From positions 2,098,505-2,162,504 of the forward strand of contig NZ_LMET01000001.1 in assembly GCF_001426485.1 (NCBI RefSeq): a stretch of 64,000 nt of DNA. The letters are read 5' to 3'. The notes below the pieces were generated by a model. That model did not search any database and was not told the origin of the DNA. It was given only the letters and a program-made list of their open reading frames with translations. Below, in pieces: positions 15,674-23,708 of this stretch. Position numbers and translations under genes: made by a program. The first letter of the stretch is position 1, and the number at the start of each line of letters is the position of its first letter. Origin of the DNA: Aeromicrobium sp. Root472D3 (GTDB taxonomy: Bacteria > Actinomycetota > Actinomycetes > Propionibacteriales > Nocardioidaceae).

Positions 15674-16888
15674 ATGCGCATCCGACACGTCATCACCGGC
15701 GCCATCGCCGCGGCACTCACGAGCATCACGCTCACATCGACTCCGGCCACGGCCGCCGACGGCGACTTCTACACGCCGCCGTCCGACGTCACCGGTCAGC
15801 CCGGCGACGTCATCCGGTCCGAGCCGTCGGTGTTCTACCTCGACCCCCTGAAGGCCATCAAGGCCGACGCTCGCGTGCAGCGGCTCATGTACGTCAGCAC
15901 CACCGCCCGCGGTCGGAAGGACGCCGTCACCGGCACCATGATCACGCCGCGCGCTCCATGGGTGGGCAAGGGCGAGCGCCCGCTGATCTCGTTCGCGGTC
16001 GGTACCCAGGGCATGGCCGACACGTGCGCCCCGAGCCGGCAGCTGGCGGCCGGGTCCGAGTACGAGGGCCTGTTCATCAAGGGGCTGCTGCTGCGCGGCT
16101 ACGCCGTCGTCGTCACCGACTACGAGGGGCTCGGCACGCCGGGAACCCACGCGTACGTCAACAGCACGGCGCTGGGACGCAACGTGCTGGACGCCGCCCG
16201 GGCCGCCACCCGGTTGGGCACCGACCGGGTCAGCGCGACCGCGCCGGTCTTCATCGCGGGCTACTCCGAGGGCGGCAACGCGTCGGCGGGGGCGCTCGAG
16301 CAGCACCGTGCCTACGCGCCGGACGTCAACGTCACGGCCGGCTACGCCGGCGCCGTGCCCGCCGATCTCACGAAGGTCGCCCCCAACCTCGACGGCTCGC
16401 TCTACGCGGCCTTCCTGCTCTACTCGGTCACGGCGCTCGACGCGACCTACCCCGAGCTCGGCATCCCGTCGCTGCTCAACGCCGCCGGCAAGGCCGCCCT
16501 GGCCCGGGCCGACACGACGTGCACGTTCGACGGCGTCGCGGCGTTCCCCTTCACGCGGTCGTCGACCCTCACGGCGGACGGGTCGTCGATCTCGAGCTTC
16601 CTGTCGCGTCCCGACATCGCCGCGACGCTGGAGTCGCTGCGGCTCGGCAAGGGCAGGCCCGACGTCCCGGTGCTCGTGGCCCACACGACGCTCGACGACG
16701 TGGTGCCGTACGCGCAGGGCCGTGACTTCGCGCGCTCGTGGTGCCGCAACGGTGCGAAGGTCAGCTTCCAGCCGAGCCTGGCACCGACGCACATCGGCGG
16801 CGCGGTGTCGTCGTTCCCGAAGGCCTTCGCCTTCTTCGAGGCGCGGGTCGCAGGCCTGCCGGCCGTGTCGAACTGCGGACTGTTCTAG
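15674..16888 (+). CDS. Secreted lipase (LIP family, alpha/beta hydrolase)
   Basis: 404 residues. A signal peptide ends at ATAADG near residue 28. The fold is that of actinobacterial secretory lipases: oxyanion region FAVGTQGMADTCAPS, nucleophile elbow GYSEGGNAS, acid HTTLDDVVPYAQG, and the His in APTHIGG. Cys pairs are consistent with export. It should hydrolyse triacylglycerols or other esters outside the cell. A GAGGGGGA ribosome site precedes the ATG, and a perfect inverted repeat covers the promoter, so expression is probably repressor-controlled. Confidence 0.88.
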   Translation: MRIRHVITGAIAAALTSITLTSTPATAADGDFYTPPSDVTGQPGDVIRSEPSVFYLDPLKAIKADARVQRLMYVSTTARGRKDAVTGTMITPRAPWVGKGERPLISFAVGTQGMADTCAPSRQLAAGSEYEGLFIKGLLLRGYAVVVTDYEGLGTPGTHAYVNSTALGRNVLDAARAATRLGTDRVSATAPVFIAGYSEGGNASAGALEQHRAYAPDVNVTAGYAGAVPADLTKVAPNLDGSLYAAFLLYSVTALDATYPELGIPSLLNAAGKAALARADTTCTFDGVAAFPFTRSSTLTADGSSISSFLSRPDIAATLESLRLGKGRPDVPVLVAHTTLDDVVPYAQGRDFARSWCRNGAKVSFQPSLAPTHIGGAVSSFPKAFAFFEARVAGLPAVSNCGLF

Positions 16889-16899
16889 GCGCTGACACG

Positions 16900-17607
16900 A
16901 TGGCGTCCATGAACGACGCCCGTCGACGCGACCGCCTGATCACCTCGCCCCTGGGCGTCCTCGCAGCGGGTCTCCTGCTGCTGTCCGTCGCTCTCAACTC
17001 GTTCGTCGGGGGAGGGCCCGACTGGTTCACGGTCGACGGCGAGCCCCTCTACCGGTCTGACCTGCGCACGATCGGGCTGAGCACGGACGAGGGGACGATG
17101 CCCTCGCTGGCCGCGCCGTTCGTCGACGTCTTCCCGGGGGCCGTCGCCTTCTCGGTCTGGTTCCTCGCCCTGGCCGCGTGGCCGGTGCGCCTGTGGGCGC
17201 GGATCGCCATGGCGACGGTGCTGGTGCTCACGGCGGTGCTCATCGTCATGCAGGCGCGGGACGAGGCGCCGGGCGCCGGGGCGTCGACGACCGACGCCTA
17301 CCTGGTGATCGGCACGGGTCTGGTGCTGGCAGCGGTCCTGGCCGGCACCGCCACGGGGATGCTGACCCGTTCGCGGTGGGTGCGGTGCGCCGCCGGCGCG
17401 GTCGTCGTCCTGGTGCTGGCCGCAGCGACGACAGCGGGCCTCGTGCAGCTGCTCGGGGCGCGCGACGGGCTGGCCCTGACGATCGAGCCGATCGGCTTCG
17501 TGCTCGCGCTGCTGGCCGCCGCGGCGTCGCTGGTCGTGATGGCCGTCGCGACCCGGCGGCACGACCGCGTCATGCGTGCGGACGCCGGCGGCGTCGATCA
17601 GGCCTGA
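16900..17607 (+). CDS. Polytopic membrane protein of unknown function
   Basis: 235 residues with about six hydrophobic segments, for example LGVLAAGLLLLSVAL, VWFLALAAWPVRLWARIA, YLVIGTGLVLAAVLA and GFVLALLAAAASLVVMAVA. An extracytoplasmic loop of ~50 residues follows the first segment (GGGPDWFTVDGEPLYRSDLRTIG). No named family recognised. ATG 16900 (ATG 16909 is possible) lies 11 nt after the lipase stop, so read-through from the lipase promoter is likely. Its last 10 nt overlap the converging gene. Confidence 0.7.
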   Translation: MASMNDARRRDRLITSPLGVLAAGLLLLSVALNSFVGGGPDWFTVDGEPLYRSDLRTIGLSTDEGTMPSLAAPFVDVFPGAVAFSVWFLALAAWPVRLWARIAMATVLVLTAVLIVMQARDEAPGAGASTTDAYLVIGTGLVLAAVLAGTATGMLTRSRWVRCAAGAVVVLVLAAATTAGLVQLLGARDGLALTIEPIGFVLALLAAAASLVVMAVATRRHDRVMRADAGGVDQA

Positions 17608-18164
17608 GCCGCGTTGACCTCGTGCCACACGTCGTGCGCCTCGTCGTAGGCGTCGACCGGCAGGTCGAGGGCGCGGCGGACGCGCCACCGTCCGTCGAGG
17701 CACAGCGGCGGCATGAGGTCGAGGTCGCCGGGCTGGATGTCGCGCAGGGGGATCGTGAACCAGCGCAGCGCCGCGCGCAGCCGTCCGGCGTCCTCCAGCG
17801 ACTCCGCGATCCACTCGTAGTCGCCGATCACGAGTCGCTCGGCACGGCTCAGGACGATCAGCTGGGCGAGCAGCTCGTCGACCTCGGCGTCGTCGCCGCG
17901 GGCCAGGGCGACGGCCAGCAGGCCGGCCCGCGGCTCGAGCACCGTCCGCCCGCCGTCGTCGATCGCCGCCCGGTACGCGGCCTCGGCGTCGTCGAGGCGT
18001 CCGTCGTCGACGAGGTCGTCGGCCAGGCAGGTCAGCACCTCGGCGCGGCCCTCCTGGCCCGGCGCGAACGTCGCGAGCAGTCGCTCGTACGCCGCGAGGC
18101 GGGCCGGACGCCCGGGGGTCGCGCTGATCTCGTCGATGGTCTCGCCCAGCTCGTCCCAGTCCAT
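17598..18164 (-). CDS. TPR-like helical protein, paralogue of the 1.6-kb gene
   Basis: 188 residues. It shares the block order of the protein at 1646-2209: AEVLTCLADDLVDDG, AAIDDGG, EWIAESLEDAGRLRAALRWFTIPLRD, and GRWRVRRALDLPVDAYDEAHDVW. No family recognised; the helix pairs suggest TPR-like repeats. The ATG is 6 nt after GAGGAT on the minus strand, compatible with a leaderless start. The 3' end overlaps the membrane-protein gene by 10 nt. Confidence 0.7.
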   Translation of the reverse strand: MDWDELGETIDEISATPGRPARLAAYERLLATFAPGQEGRAEVLTCLADDLVDDGRLDDAEAAYRAAIDDGGRTVLEPRAGLLAVALARGDDAEVDELLAQLIVLSRAERLVIGDYEWIAESLEDAGRLRAALRWFTIPLRDIQPGDLDLMPPLCLDGRWRVRRALDLPVDAYDEAHDVWHEVNAAQA

Positions 18165-18176
18165 GCGTCGATCCTC

Positions 18177-18917
18177 TCAGCCGTCGTGGCGCGGCGCGGC
18201 GAGGTGCCCCCGGACGTCGTCGAGCACCCGCGACGGGAACTCCGCCGTGCGACGGCAGCGCTCCACGAGCAGGACGATCTTGTTCATCCGCGGCCCCGCT
18301 TCGAGGCCACGGGCCGTCAGCGCGGGCCGCAGCACGTTGCGGTCGAAGGCGCCGTCGCTGTGCTCCTCGGTGCCGCGCCACCGGGCGAAGGCCTGCTTCA
18401 GGTCGCCGTGCGCCACGACGCCGTGGTCGGGCGACAGGGCCACGGCGATCGCGCCGATCAGCCAGATGTCGTCGTGCTGCAGCGATTCGACGCCGAGCTG
18501 GACGGTGCCCGACCCGCCGGGGAGGTCCGGCAGGTCGAACGTGACGAGCGCCGAGAACGTCAGGTCGGGGAAGCGCAGCTCGATGCGGGTGCCGCTGTCG
18601 ATCAGCGAGATCTTCTGCCCGGGTGCCGGCGTGGTGGAGCCGCCCTGCGGTGTCGTCAGCTCGACGATCGCTCCGTTGTCGCGCTGGCCGCGGTGGACGA
18701 CCGGTTGTGCGGCCGTCGCCGTGACGACGAGGGCGGGGTCGCTGACGTAGGGCAGACGAACGAACACGTACGCCGAGCCGTCGATCGTCTCGGCCACGAC
18801 GGGCTGCCGCTCGGGCAGGTTCATGCGCCGCGCCAGGATGAACGTCGCGCCCTGCTCGAGGGTCGTCTCACCGGAGGTGTCGTCGCCGGCCGACCACGCG
18901 ATGTGCAGCACCGGCAC
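18177..18917 (-). CDS. Unknown two-part protein divergent from the FHA gene
   Basis: 246 residues. Residues 1-145 are rich in beta strands (ATFILARRM, GSAYVFVRLPYVSDPALVVTATA, GAIVELTT, RIELRFPDLTFSALVTFDLPD), which suggests an FHA-like or other beta-sandwich domain. Residues 150-246 are mainly helical (IWLIGAIAVALSPDH, DLKQAFARW, DRNVLRPALTARGL, NKIVLLVERC) with a winged-helix feel. Neither half is recognised by name. It faces away from the FHA and kinase genes across 71 nt, which hints at the same signalling pathway. GTG 18911 is an alternative start, better spaced from GAGGGA. Confidence 0.6.
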   Translation of the reverse strand: MPVLHIAWSAGDDTSGETTLEQGATFILARRMNLPERQPVVAETIDGSAYVFVRLPYVSDPALVVTATAAQPVVHRGQRDNGAIVELTTPQGGSTTPAPGQKISLIDSGTRIELRFPDLTFSALVTFDLPDLPGGSGTVQLGVESLQHDDIWLIGAIAVALSPDHGVVAHGDLKQAFARWRGTEEHSDGAFDRNVLRPALTARGLEAGPRMNKIVLLVERCRRTAEFPSRVLDDVRGHLAAPRHDG

Positions 18918-18988
18918 TCCCTCGGACGTCGTGGAACATGTTCCGTCGTGGCTCGACGCCAGGTGCGCCGAACCCTGACGATGATGCC

Positions 18989-19981
18989 ATGGGCACCCTC
19001 TCGTCTCTCACGATGAACCTCCTGATCCTCGTCGTCTTCGTGGCGGTCGTGTGGATCGCGCTGCGCGTGGCCCAGAGCATCTTCGGCACCGCCACCAAGA
19101 AGGCCGCCGCGACCGAGGTCGCCGCGAAGCTCGTGTCGTACCCGACGGGCTCGTCGGCGGTGCTGCGCCGGCGGTTCGTCCGGGCCCTCACGGGGCAGCA
19201 CGTCATCATGCCCAGCGGCGAGCGCCTCGCGTTCGGCGAGCTCGTCGTGAGGGTCGCTCCGGAGGACCTGCACCGCCTCGAGCCCGAGGGCGACCTCGAC
19301 CGTCTCGGCGAGGACGCCGCACGGTTGTACGCCGACCACGCCGAGCGCGCCGGCTGGGGCGTGCCCGCGAACGTCCGGGTGACGGTCGAGGTCGACCCGG
19401 GCCTGCGATCGGGCTGGGTGCCGCCGGCCCGGGGCAGCGGACGCGCCGAGGCCGCCCGCCCTCCGGCCGAGCGGCAGCCGCACCCCATGTCGGTGGGGTG
19501 GGACGTCGTCGCCGACACGGCCGCCACCCGCGCGCCGCGAGAGGCCACCCCGCCGCGTGCCGTGCCTCACCCGTCCACGATCGACCCCGACGCGACGATG
19601 AACTTCCCGGCGTTGGTGCCCGACCTGGTCGACAGCTCGCCGACCATGAACGTGGCGGGTCTGCTGCGCCTCGAGCGCAACGGCCAGTCGGTCGCGATCG
19701 GCCCGGACGGCGCGGTGCTCGGACGTCTGGCCGAGAGCCCCGTGACGTTCGCCGAGCCCGAGGTCTCGCACCGGCACGCGGCGATCCGCCGCAGCGGCAT
19801 GCAGTGGCAGATCAAGGACCTCGGCAGCACCAACGGCACGACGGTCGACGGCCACCGCATCGACGGCGACGACTGGACCACGCTCCACGGCGGCGCCGTC
19901 GTCAAGCTCGCCGGGGTCACCGTCGTGGCGGCGTTCGACACGGCCGGGACGGTGCATCTGCAGGGGATCACCAGTCGCTAG
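18989..19981 (+). CDS. FHA-domain protein (FhaA-like)
   Basis: 330 residues. One N-terminal hydrophobic segment (LLILVVFVAVVWIALRV). Residues ~30-150 resemble the N-terminal domain found in FhaA proteins (HVIMPSGERLAFGELVVRV). A disordered linker holds two TMNxxxLVPD/TMNVAGL stretches whose Thr residues could be phosphorylated. The C-terminal FHA domain (about 240-325) has GRLAESPVTF, SHRHAAI and LGSTNGT. FHA domains bind phosphothreonine; FhaA acts in cell-wall control in mycobacteria. The kinase downstream is the likely partner, 67 nt away. Confidence 0.85.
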   Translation: MGTLSSLTMNLLILVVFVAVVWIALRVAQSIFGTATKKAAATEVAAKLVSYPTGSSAVLRRRFVRALTGQHVIMPSGERLAFGELVVRVAPEDLHRLEPEGDLDRLGEDAARLYADHAERAGWGVPANVRVTVEVDPGLRSGWVPPARGSGRAEAARPPAERQPHPMSVGWDVVADTAATRAPREATPPRAVPHPSTIDPDATMNFPALVPDLVDSSPTMNVAGLLRLERNGQSVAIGPDGAVLGRLAESPVTFAEPEVSHRHAAIRRSGMQWQIKDLGSTNGTTVDGHRIDGDDWTTLHGGAVVKLAGVTVVAAFDTAGTVHLQGITSR

Positions 19982-20048
19982 GGAGAATGGACCCGGACGC
20001 CGTACCGTCGAGGTGTCCCGATCGTCGAGCCGGAGCAGGAGGAAGCGC

Positions 20049-21614
20049 ATGACGCCCGACCCCCTGGCGACCCAGCCGGTCATGCAGCCGGCCACCGGCC
20101 CCGCGACGGTCCCCGTCGAGCAGCGGTTCGAGCTGCTCGGACGGATCGGGGCCGGCAACCACGGGGTGGTGTTCCGGGCCCGGGACGGTCAGCTGCACCG
20201 CGAGGTCGCGATCAAGCGGTTCTCGCACTTCCTGGCCGACGACCCGCGCGCGATGCGGCGCATCACCCGCGAGGTCGCGACGCTGGCTCGCGTGTCGCAC
20301 CCGCACGTCGTGACGGTGCACGACCTGGTGCACATGGCCGACGGCGACGGCGAGATCACCCCGCACCTCGTGATGGAGCTCGTCGAGGGCACGTCGCTGA
20401 AGGACCTGCTGTCGCTGCGCGGGCCGAGCCTGCGGTCGGTCATCGTCGTGCGCGGCGTGCTCGAGGGGCTCGCCGCGTGCCACCAGGCCGGCATCCTGCA
20501 CCTCGACATCAAGCCGGCGAACGTGCTGGTGACCAACGACGGAGCCGTCAAGATCGTCGACTTCGGCATCGCGCGGGCGGCGTCCGACGCCACCGCGACG
20601 GTCGCCGGCACCCCGCACTACATGGCGCCCGAGCAGTTCGACGGTCGCGCCGACGAGCGCAGCGACATCTACTCCGTCGGGTGCCTGCTGTACGAGTGCC
20701 TGACGGGCAGGCCGCCCTTCGAGGGGACGATGGCCGCCCAGCTGCTGGCGCACCGCAACCACCCGCGGCCCGACCCGAGGGCGCTCAACCCCGACGTCCC
20801 CGCCGGGCTGGCCGCCGTGGTCGCGAAGGCCATGGCGGTCGAGCCCGCGGAGCGCTACCAGACGGTGCACGAGATGCACGCCGCGCTGGCCGACGTCGGG
20901 GGAGAGCCTGACGTCATGGCACGCCCGGTGGTGCCGGGCACCGAGGTGCACCGCGAGCCGTCGTTCCCCCGTCCGCTGTCGGTCGACTCGACCGGTCACG
21001 CGCCCCACGCGCCGCGCGAGCCGGCGGCCGACCTGGTCACCCGGGTCAGCAAGCTGCAGACGTTCGCGACGGGCCTGGCGCTCAGCGCGTTCGTCGTCGC
21101 GCTGGTGCCGGGGCTGGTGTGGCTGACGACCTCGTTCGTGCCGTTCGACTACCGGCCGCCCGCGATGCAGGACTCCGACGCCGCGGCGTGGTGGATGCTG
21201 GCGGTCATCATCGCGACGGTGCTGCTGCTCCTGCGGCGGGGCACGTTCTTCGGCCTGGTCAACGGGCCGCCCGTCGGTCAGCCGCGGGCGGGACGACTGG
21301 TCGACGCCGACATGCGACGCGGTCTGCGGCGGGCCGCCGGCGCCGCCCTGCGCGGATCGCTGCCGATGCTGTTCCCGCTGTACGTCACGCTCGTGGCCGC
21401 GGTCGCGGCCGCCGGCGGCATCGAGTGGCCCGACGACGTCTTCGACGCCTGGGGCTTCTGCTGGCTGCTGATGCCGCTGGCGTGCGTCTTCCTCGGCCTG
21501 CAGAGCATCACGAAGCTGCGTCCGCGCTTCGGTGCGGTGCTGAAGTCGACGACGTACGCCATCGGCGCGGCGGGCGCGGCCGCCCTGTTCGTCGCCTATC
21601 CGCTGGTCTCCTGA
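20049..21614 (+). CDS. Membrane Ser/Thr protein kinase (PknB type, non-RD)
   Basis: 521 residues. Kinase domain ~27-290: glycine loop GRIGAGNHGVVF, Lys56 in VAIK, catalytic loop HLDIKPANVL (H151, D153), DFG at 171, APEQF. The usual HRD arginine is Leu, so this is a non-RD kinase and may not need activation-loop phosphorylation. After a linker come about five hydrophobic segments (FATGLALSAFVVALVPGLVW onward), with no PASTA domains. ATG 20049 follows GGAGGA. FhaA-like protein upstream is a probable substrate or adaptor. Confidence 0.92.
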   Translation: MTPDPLATQPVMQPATGPATVPVEQRFELLGRIGAGNHGVVFRARDGQLHREVAIKRFSHFLADDPRAMRRITREVATLARVSHPHVVTVHDLVHMADGDGEITPHLVMELVEGTSLKDLLSLRGPSLRSVIVVRGVLEGLAACHQAGILHLDIKPANVLVTNDGAVKIVDFGIARAASDATATVAGTPHYMAPEQFDGRADERSDIYSVGCLLYECLTGRPPFEGTMAAQLLAHRNHPRPDPRALNPDVPAGLAAVVAKAMAVEPAERYQTVHEMHAALADVGGEPDVMARPVVPGTEVHREPSFPRPLSVDSTGHAPHAPREPAADLVTRVSKLQTFATGLALSAFVVALVPGLVWLTTSFVPFDYRPPAMQDSDAAAWWMLAVIIATVLLLLRRGTFFGLVNGPPVGQPRAGRLVDADMRRGLRRAAGAALRGSLPMLFPLYVTLVAAVAAAGGIEWPDDVFDAWGFCWLLMPLACVFLGLQSITKLRPRFGAVLKSTTYAIGAAGAAALFVAYPLVS

Positions 21615-21648
21615 CGCCCGCGGACGTGCGGTCGCGCCGGTACGGCCC

Positions 21649-21654
21649 TAGCGT
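21649..21654 (+). promoter_or_regulatory. Leaderless -10 hexamer
   Basis: TAGCGT ends 6 nt before ATG 21661. Confidence 0.5.
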
Positions 21655-21660
21655 CGAGTC

Positions 21661-22026
21661 ATGACGCCGAGCTACAGCCACATCATGTCCGCAGCGACCG
21701 CCGGATACGCGGTGTTCGCGCTCGCCAAGCCGCGCCACCTCGGCACCGCGCTGACCAAGAGCCCGCTCAAGCAGCCCGAGTACGACCTGGTGGCCCGCAT
21801 GTTCGGCCCCCGCGACCTCGCGCTCAGCGCGCTGGCGCTGCTCGCCCCGTCGCCGCTGGCCCGTGACCACGCGATGATCGCCCGCGTCGTGCTCGACCTC
21901 TCCGACGCGGCCCTGCTGACCCCCGAGGCGCGCACCAAGACCGCCAAGGCCAAGGTGCTGGGCGCGACCCTGACGTGGGCGAGCCTCAACGTCGCCGCGA
22001 TCGTGGCCGACCGCAAGGACCGCTGA
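21661..22026 (+). CDS. Small membrane protein, DUF4267-like
   Basis: 121 residues with three or four short hydrophobic segments (IMSAATAGYAVFALAKP, DLALSALALLAPSPLA, KAKVLGATLTWASLNVAAIVA). The RMFGPRDLALSALALL and LDLSDAALL segments resemble DUF4267-type membrane proteins, whose function is unknown. It has its own leaderless-type promoter just after the kinase gene, so it need not belong to that operon. Confidence 0.6.
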   Translation: MTPSYSHIMSAATAGYAVFALAKPRHLGTALTKSPLKQPEYDLVARMFGPRDLALSALALLAPSPLARDHAMIARVVLDLSDAALLTPEARTKTAKAKVLGATLTWASLNVAAIVADRKDR

Positions 22027-22042
22027 CCCCGCGCCCCCCGGG

Positions 22043-22609
22043 TCACGAGCGGCGCGTCGTGCGCTCGACGATCATCGCCGCGACGAACGCGCCGAGTGTG
22101 CCGAGCAGCTCGTCGCTGAGGGTGTCCTCGTACGCTCCGTCGAGCTCGGTGCCGCGGCGGATGAACGTGTACCACTCGCCGAGCTCCCAGCCGATCGCGA
22201 GGACCGCGCCGAGACCCGTGATCGCGACGACGAGCAGCCACCTCGGACGCACGTCGGCGCGGGCGAGCAGCAGGCCGCTGCCCCACAGCAGCAGGAGCCA
22301 GTTGGCGAAGTGGTTGACGTTGTCCCACGCCTCGATCGAGTCGTAGAGATCGAGGGTGTTACCGGTGACGTCGACCAGGAACGGCGCCATCACCAGCGCG
22401 AACGCGCCCCAGGGCAGCGCCGACGCGTCACGCGTCCGCCACCACCAGACGGCCGGCAGCAGGAGCATCAGCACGGGGTAGACCGCGAGACGGTAGCCGA
22501 AGCCCTTGCCGTCGTACTGCTCGAGACCCGCGAGGGCCCCGACGGCCAGCTGGGCGACGGTCAGCGCGAGGACGACGACCGCGGCGAGCAGCGCGCGACG
22601 CTGCCGCAC
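22043..22609 (-). CDS. Predicted membrane protein, DUF2238/YjdF-like
   Basis: 188 residues with six hydrophobic segments. The second half has the family-like pattern of His and acidic residues inside membrane helices: DNVNHFANWLLLLWGSG, IGWELGEWYTFI and YEDTLSDELLGTLGAF. This resembles DUF2238 (E. coli YjdF); function unknown. The GTG start is 2 nt after the stop of the glycosidase gene, so it is translated from the same message. Confidence 0.65.
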   Translation of the reverse strand: MRQRRALLAAVVVLALTVAQLAVGALAGLEQYDGKGFGYRLAVYPVLMLLLPAVWWWRTRDASALPWGAFALVMAPFLVDVTGNTLDLYDSIEAWDNVNHFANWLLLLWGSGLLLARADVRPRWLLVVAITGLGAVLAIGWELGEWYTFIRRGTELDGAYEDTLSDELLGTLGAFVAAMIVERTTRRS

Positions 22610-22611
22610 GA

Positions 22612-23568
22612 CTAGCGTCCGAGCAGCGCGAGCGCGCCCGCGGCCCACCACGACCCGGCGTTGGGTCCGCCGTTGCAGGGGCCGTCCGACTCGCCGGGGT
22701 GCTTGACCCACAGGTAGGCGTCGAGACTGCCCTGTCGCACCATGCGCGGCTTGCTGCCGACGCGGGCCCCGACGGGGTTGCAGAAGTCGCCGGCCGCGGT
22801 GGCGGCACCGTTGCGCGCGGTCTCGACGACGAACTTCTTGCCCCGGACGCCCTGGGCGGTGAGCTGCGCGACGACCTCGTTGCCGTACGCGACCTCGTCG
22901 GCCGTGCTGCGGAAGTTGGCGACGTTGGTCGAGAAGCCTCGGGCCGACGTGATGCCGGACGCCCGCAGTCGTTCGGCCATCACCGCCGGTGCCGTCCAGC
23001 TGGAGTGGCCGGCGTCGATGTAGACCCACACGCCGGCCCGCTTGAGCTTCGTGGTGGCATAGCGCAGCAGACCCGTCCGGTCGCCCTGCGCGTCGCACTG
23101 GCCGAGCATCGCGAGGGCGTCGGGCTCGAGCACCGCGATCGCCTTGGTGCCCTTGAGGCCGGCGGCGAGCCGGCTCACCCAACGGCGGTACGTCGGGGCG
23201 TCGAACGACCCGGCCGAGTGCTGGCCGCAGTCGCGGGCCGGGATCGCGTACACCGCGACGACGGGGGTGCGCTTCTTCCTGACGGCCCGCTGGGCGTACG
23301 AGCGGACGGCCTTCTTGACCTTCGAGACCGGCAGGTGGTCGGTCGCCCAGTACGCCTGCGGCGTCCGCGCGAGCGTCGAGAAGCGCCGGTCGCCCTTGGC
23401 GGCGACCGCCGCGGACGACGCCGAGTCGGCGTAGAACGCGCGGGTCAGCCGGGGGTCGGACTTCGCCGAGGCGGGGGACGGCACGAACGCGAAGGCGACG
23501 ACGCAGGCGACGAGCAGCGTCAGCGCGCGGGGGACGGCCGTGCGGCCGCGAGCGGGGGGTCGGAGCAC
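22612..23568 (-). CDS. Secreted glycoside hydrolase family 6 enzyme
   Basis: 318 residues. A signal peptide ends at PASAKS (about residue 35). GH6 markers appear in order: AIPARDCG with the catalytic-acid region, AIAVLEPDAL, VYIDAGHSSW, FCNPVGARVG, and LWVKHPGESDGPC near the end. GH6 enzymes hydrolyse beta-1,4-glucan by inversion. The domain is nearly complete and has no separate cellulose-binding module. A TAGTCT hexamer sits 6 nt before the GTG, and PHO-box-like repeats lie 63-80 nt upstream. The membrane protein downstream is in the same operon. Confidence 0.88.
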   Translation of the reverse strand: MLRPPARGRTAVPRALTLLVACVVAFAFVPSPASAKSDPRLTRAFYADSASSAAVAAKGDRRFSTLARTPQAYWATDHLPVSKVKKAVRSYAQRAVRKKRTPVVAVYAIPARDCGQHSAGSFDAPTYRRWVSRLAAGLKGTKAIAVLEPDALAMLGQCDAQGDRTGLLRYATTKLKRAGVWVYIDAGHSSWTAPAVMAERLRASGITSARGFSTNVANFRSTADEVAYGNEVVAQLTAQGVRGKKFVVETARNGAATAAGDFCNPVGARVGSKPRMVRQGSLDAYLWVKHPGESDGPCNGGPNAGSWWAAGALALLGR

Positions 23569-23574
23569 CGGCCA

Positions 23575-23580
23575 AGACTA
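23575..23580 (-). promoter_or_regulatory. Leaderless -10 hexamer
   Basis: TAGTCT on the minus strand ends 6 nt before GTG 23568 of the GH6 gene. Confidence 0.5.
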
Positions 23581-23630
23581 CGGGCTCGCGGGGTCAGGCG
23601 GGGCCGGTTCAGGAGGGTCGGGAAGGGCTC

Positions 23631-23648
23631 GTGAACCGTCGGTGAACT
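23631..23648. promoter_or_regulatory. PHO-box-like direct repeats between GH6 and phosphatase genes
   Basis: GTGAACC (23631-23637) and GTGAACT (23642-23648) repeat with an 11-bp period. Read on the minus strand they are GTTCAC units, the PhoP-binding unit of actinobacteria. A weaker third unit lies one period upstream at 23620-23626. The site is almost midway between the two divergent start sites (~62 nt from each), so it could serve either gene or both. Confidence 0.6.
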
Positions 23649-23695
23649 CTGCCGGCGCGGGCGTCGATCGCACGGGGTGGCCGGGCGGGGCGTCG

Positions 23696-23701
23696 TACGC
23701 T
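23696..23701 (+). promoter_or_regulatory. Leaderless -10 hexamer
   Basis: TACGCT ends 7 nt before ATG 23709. Confidence 0.5.
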
Positions 23702-23708
23702 GACGTCG

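Noticed and set aside
17178..19016. Plus-strand open frame of 612 codons across 17.2-19.0 kb
   Set aside because: It covers parts of three genes with recognisable or paralogous products and has no domain itself; composition explains it.
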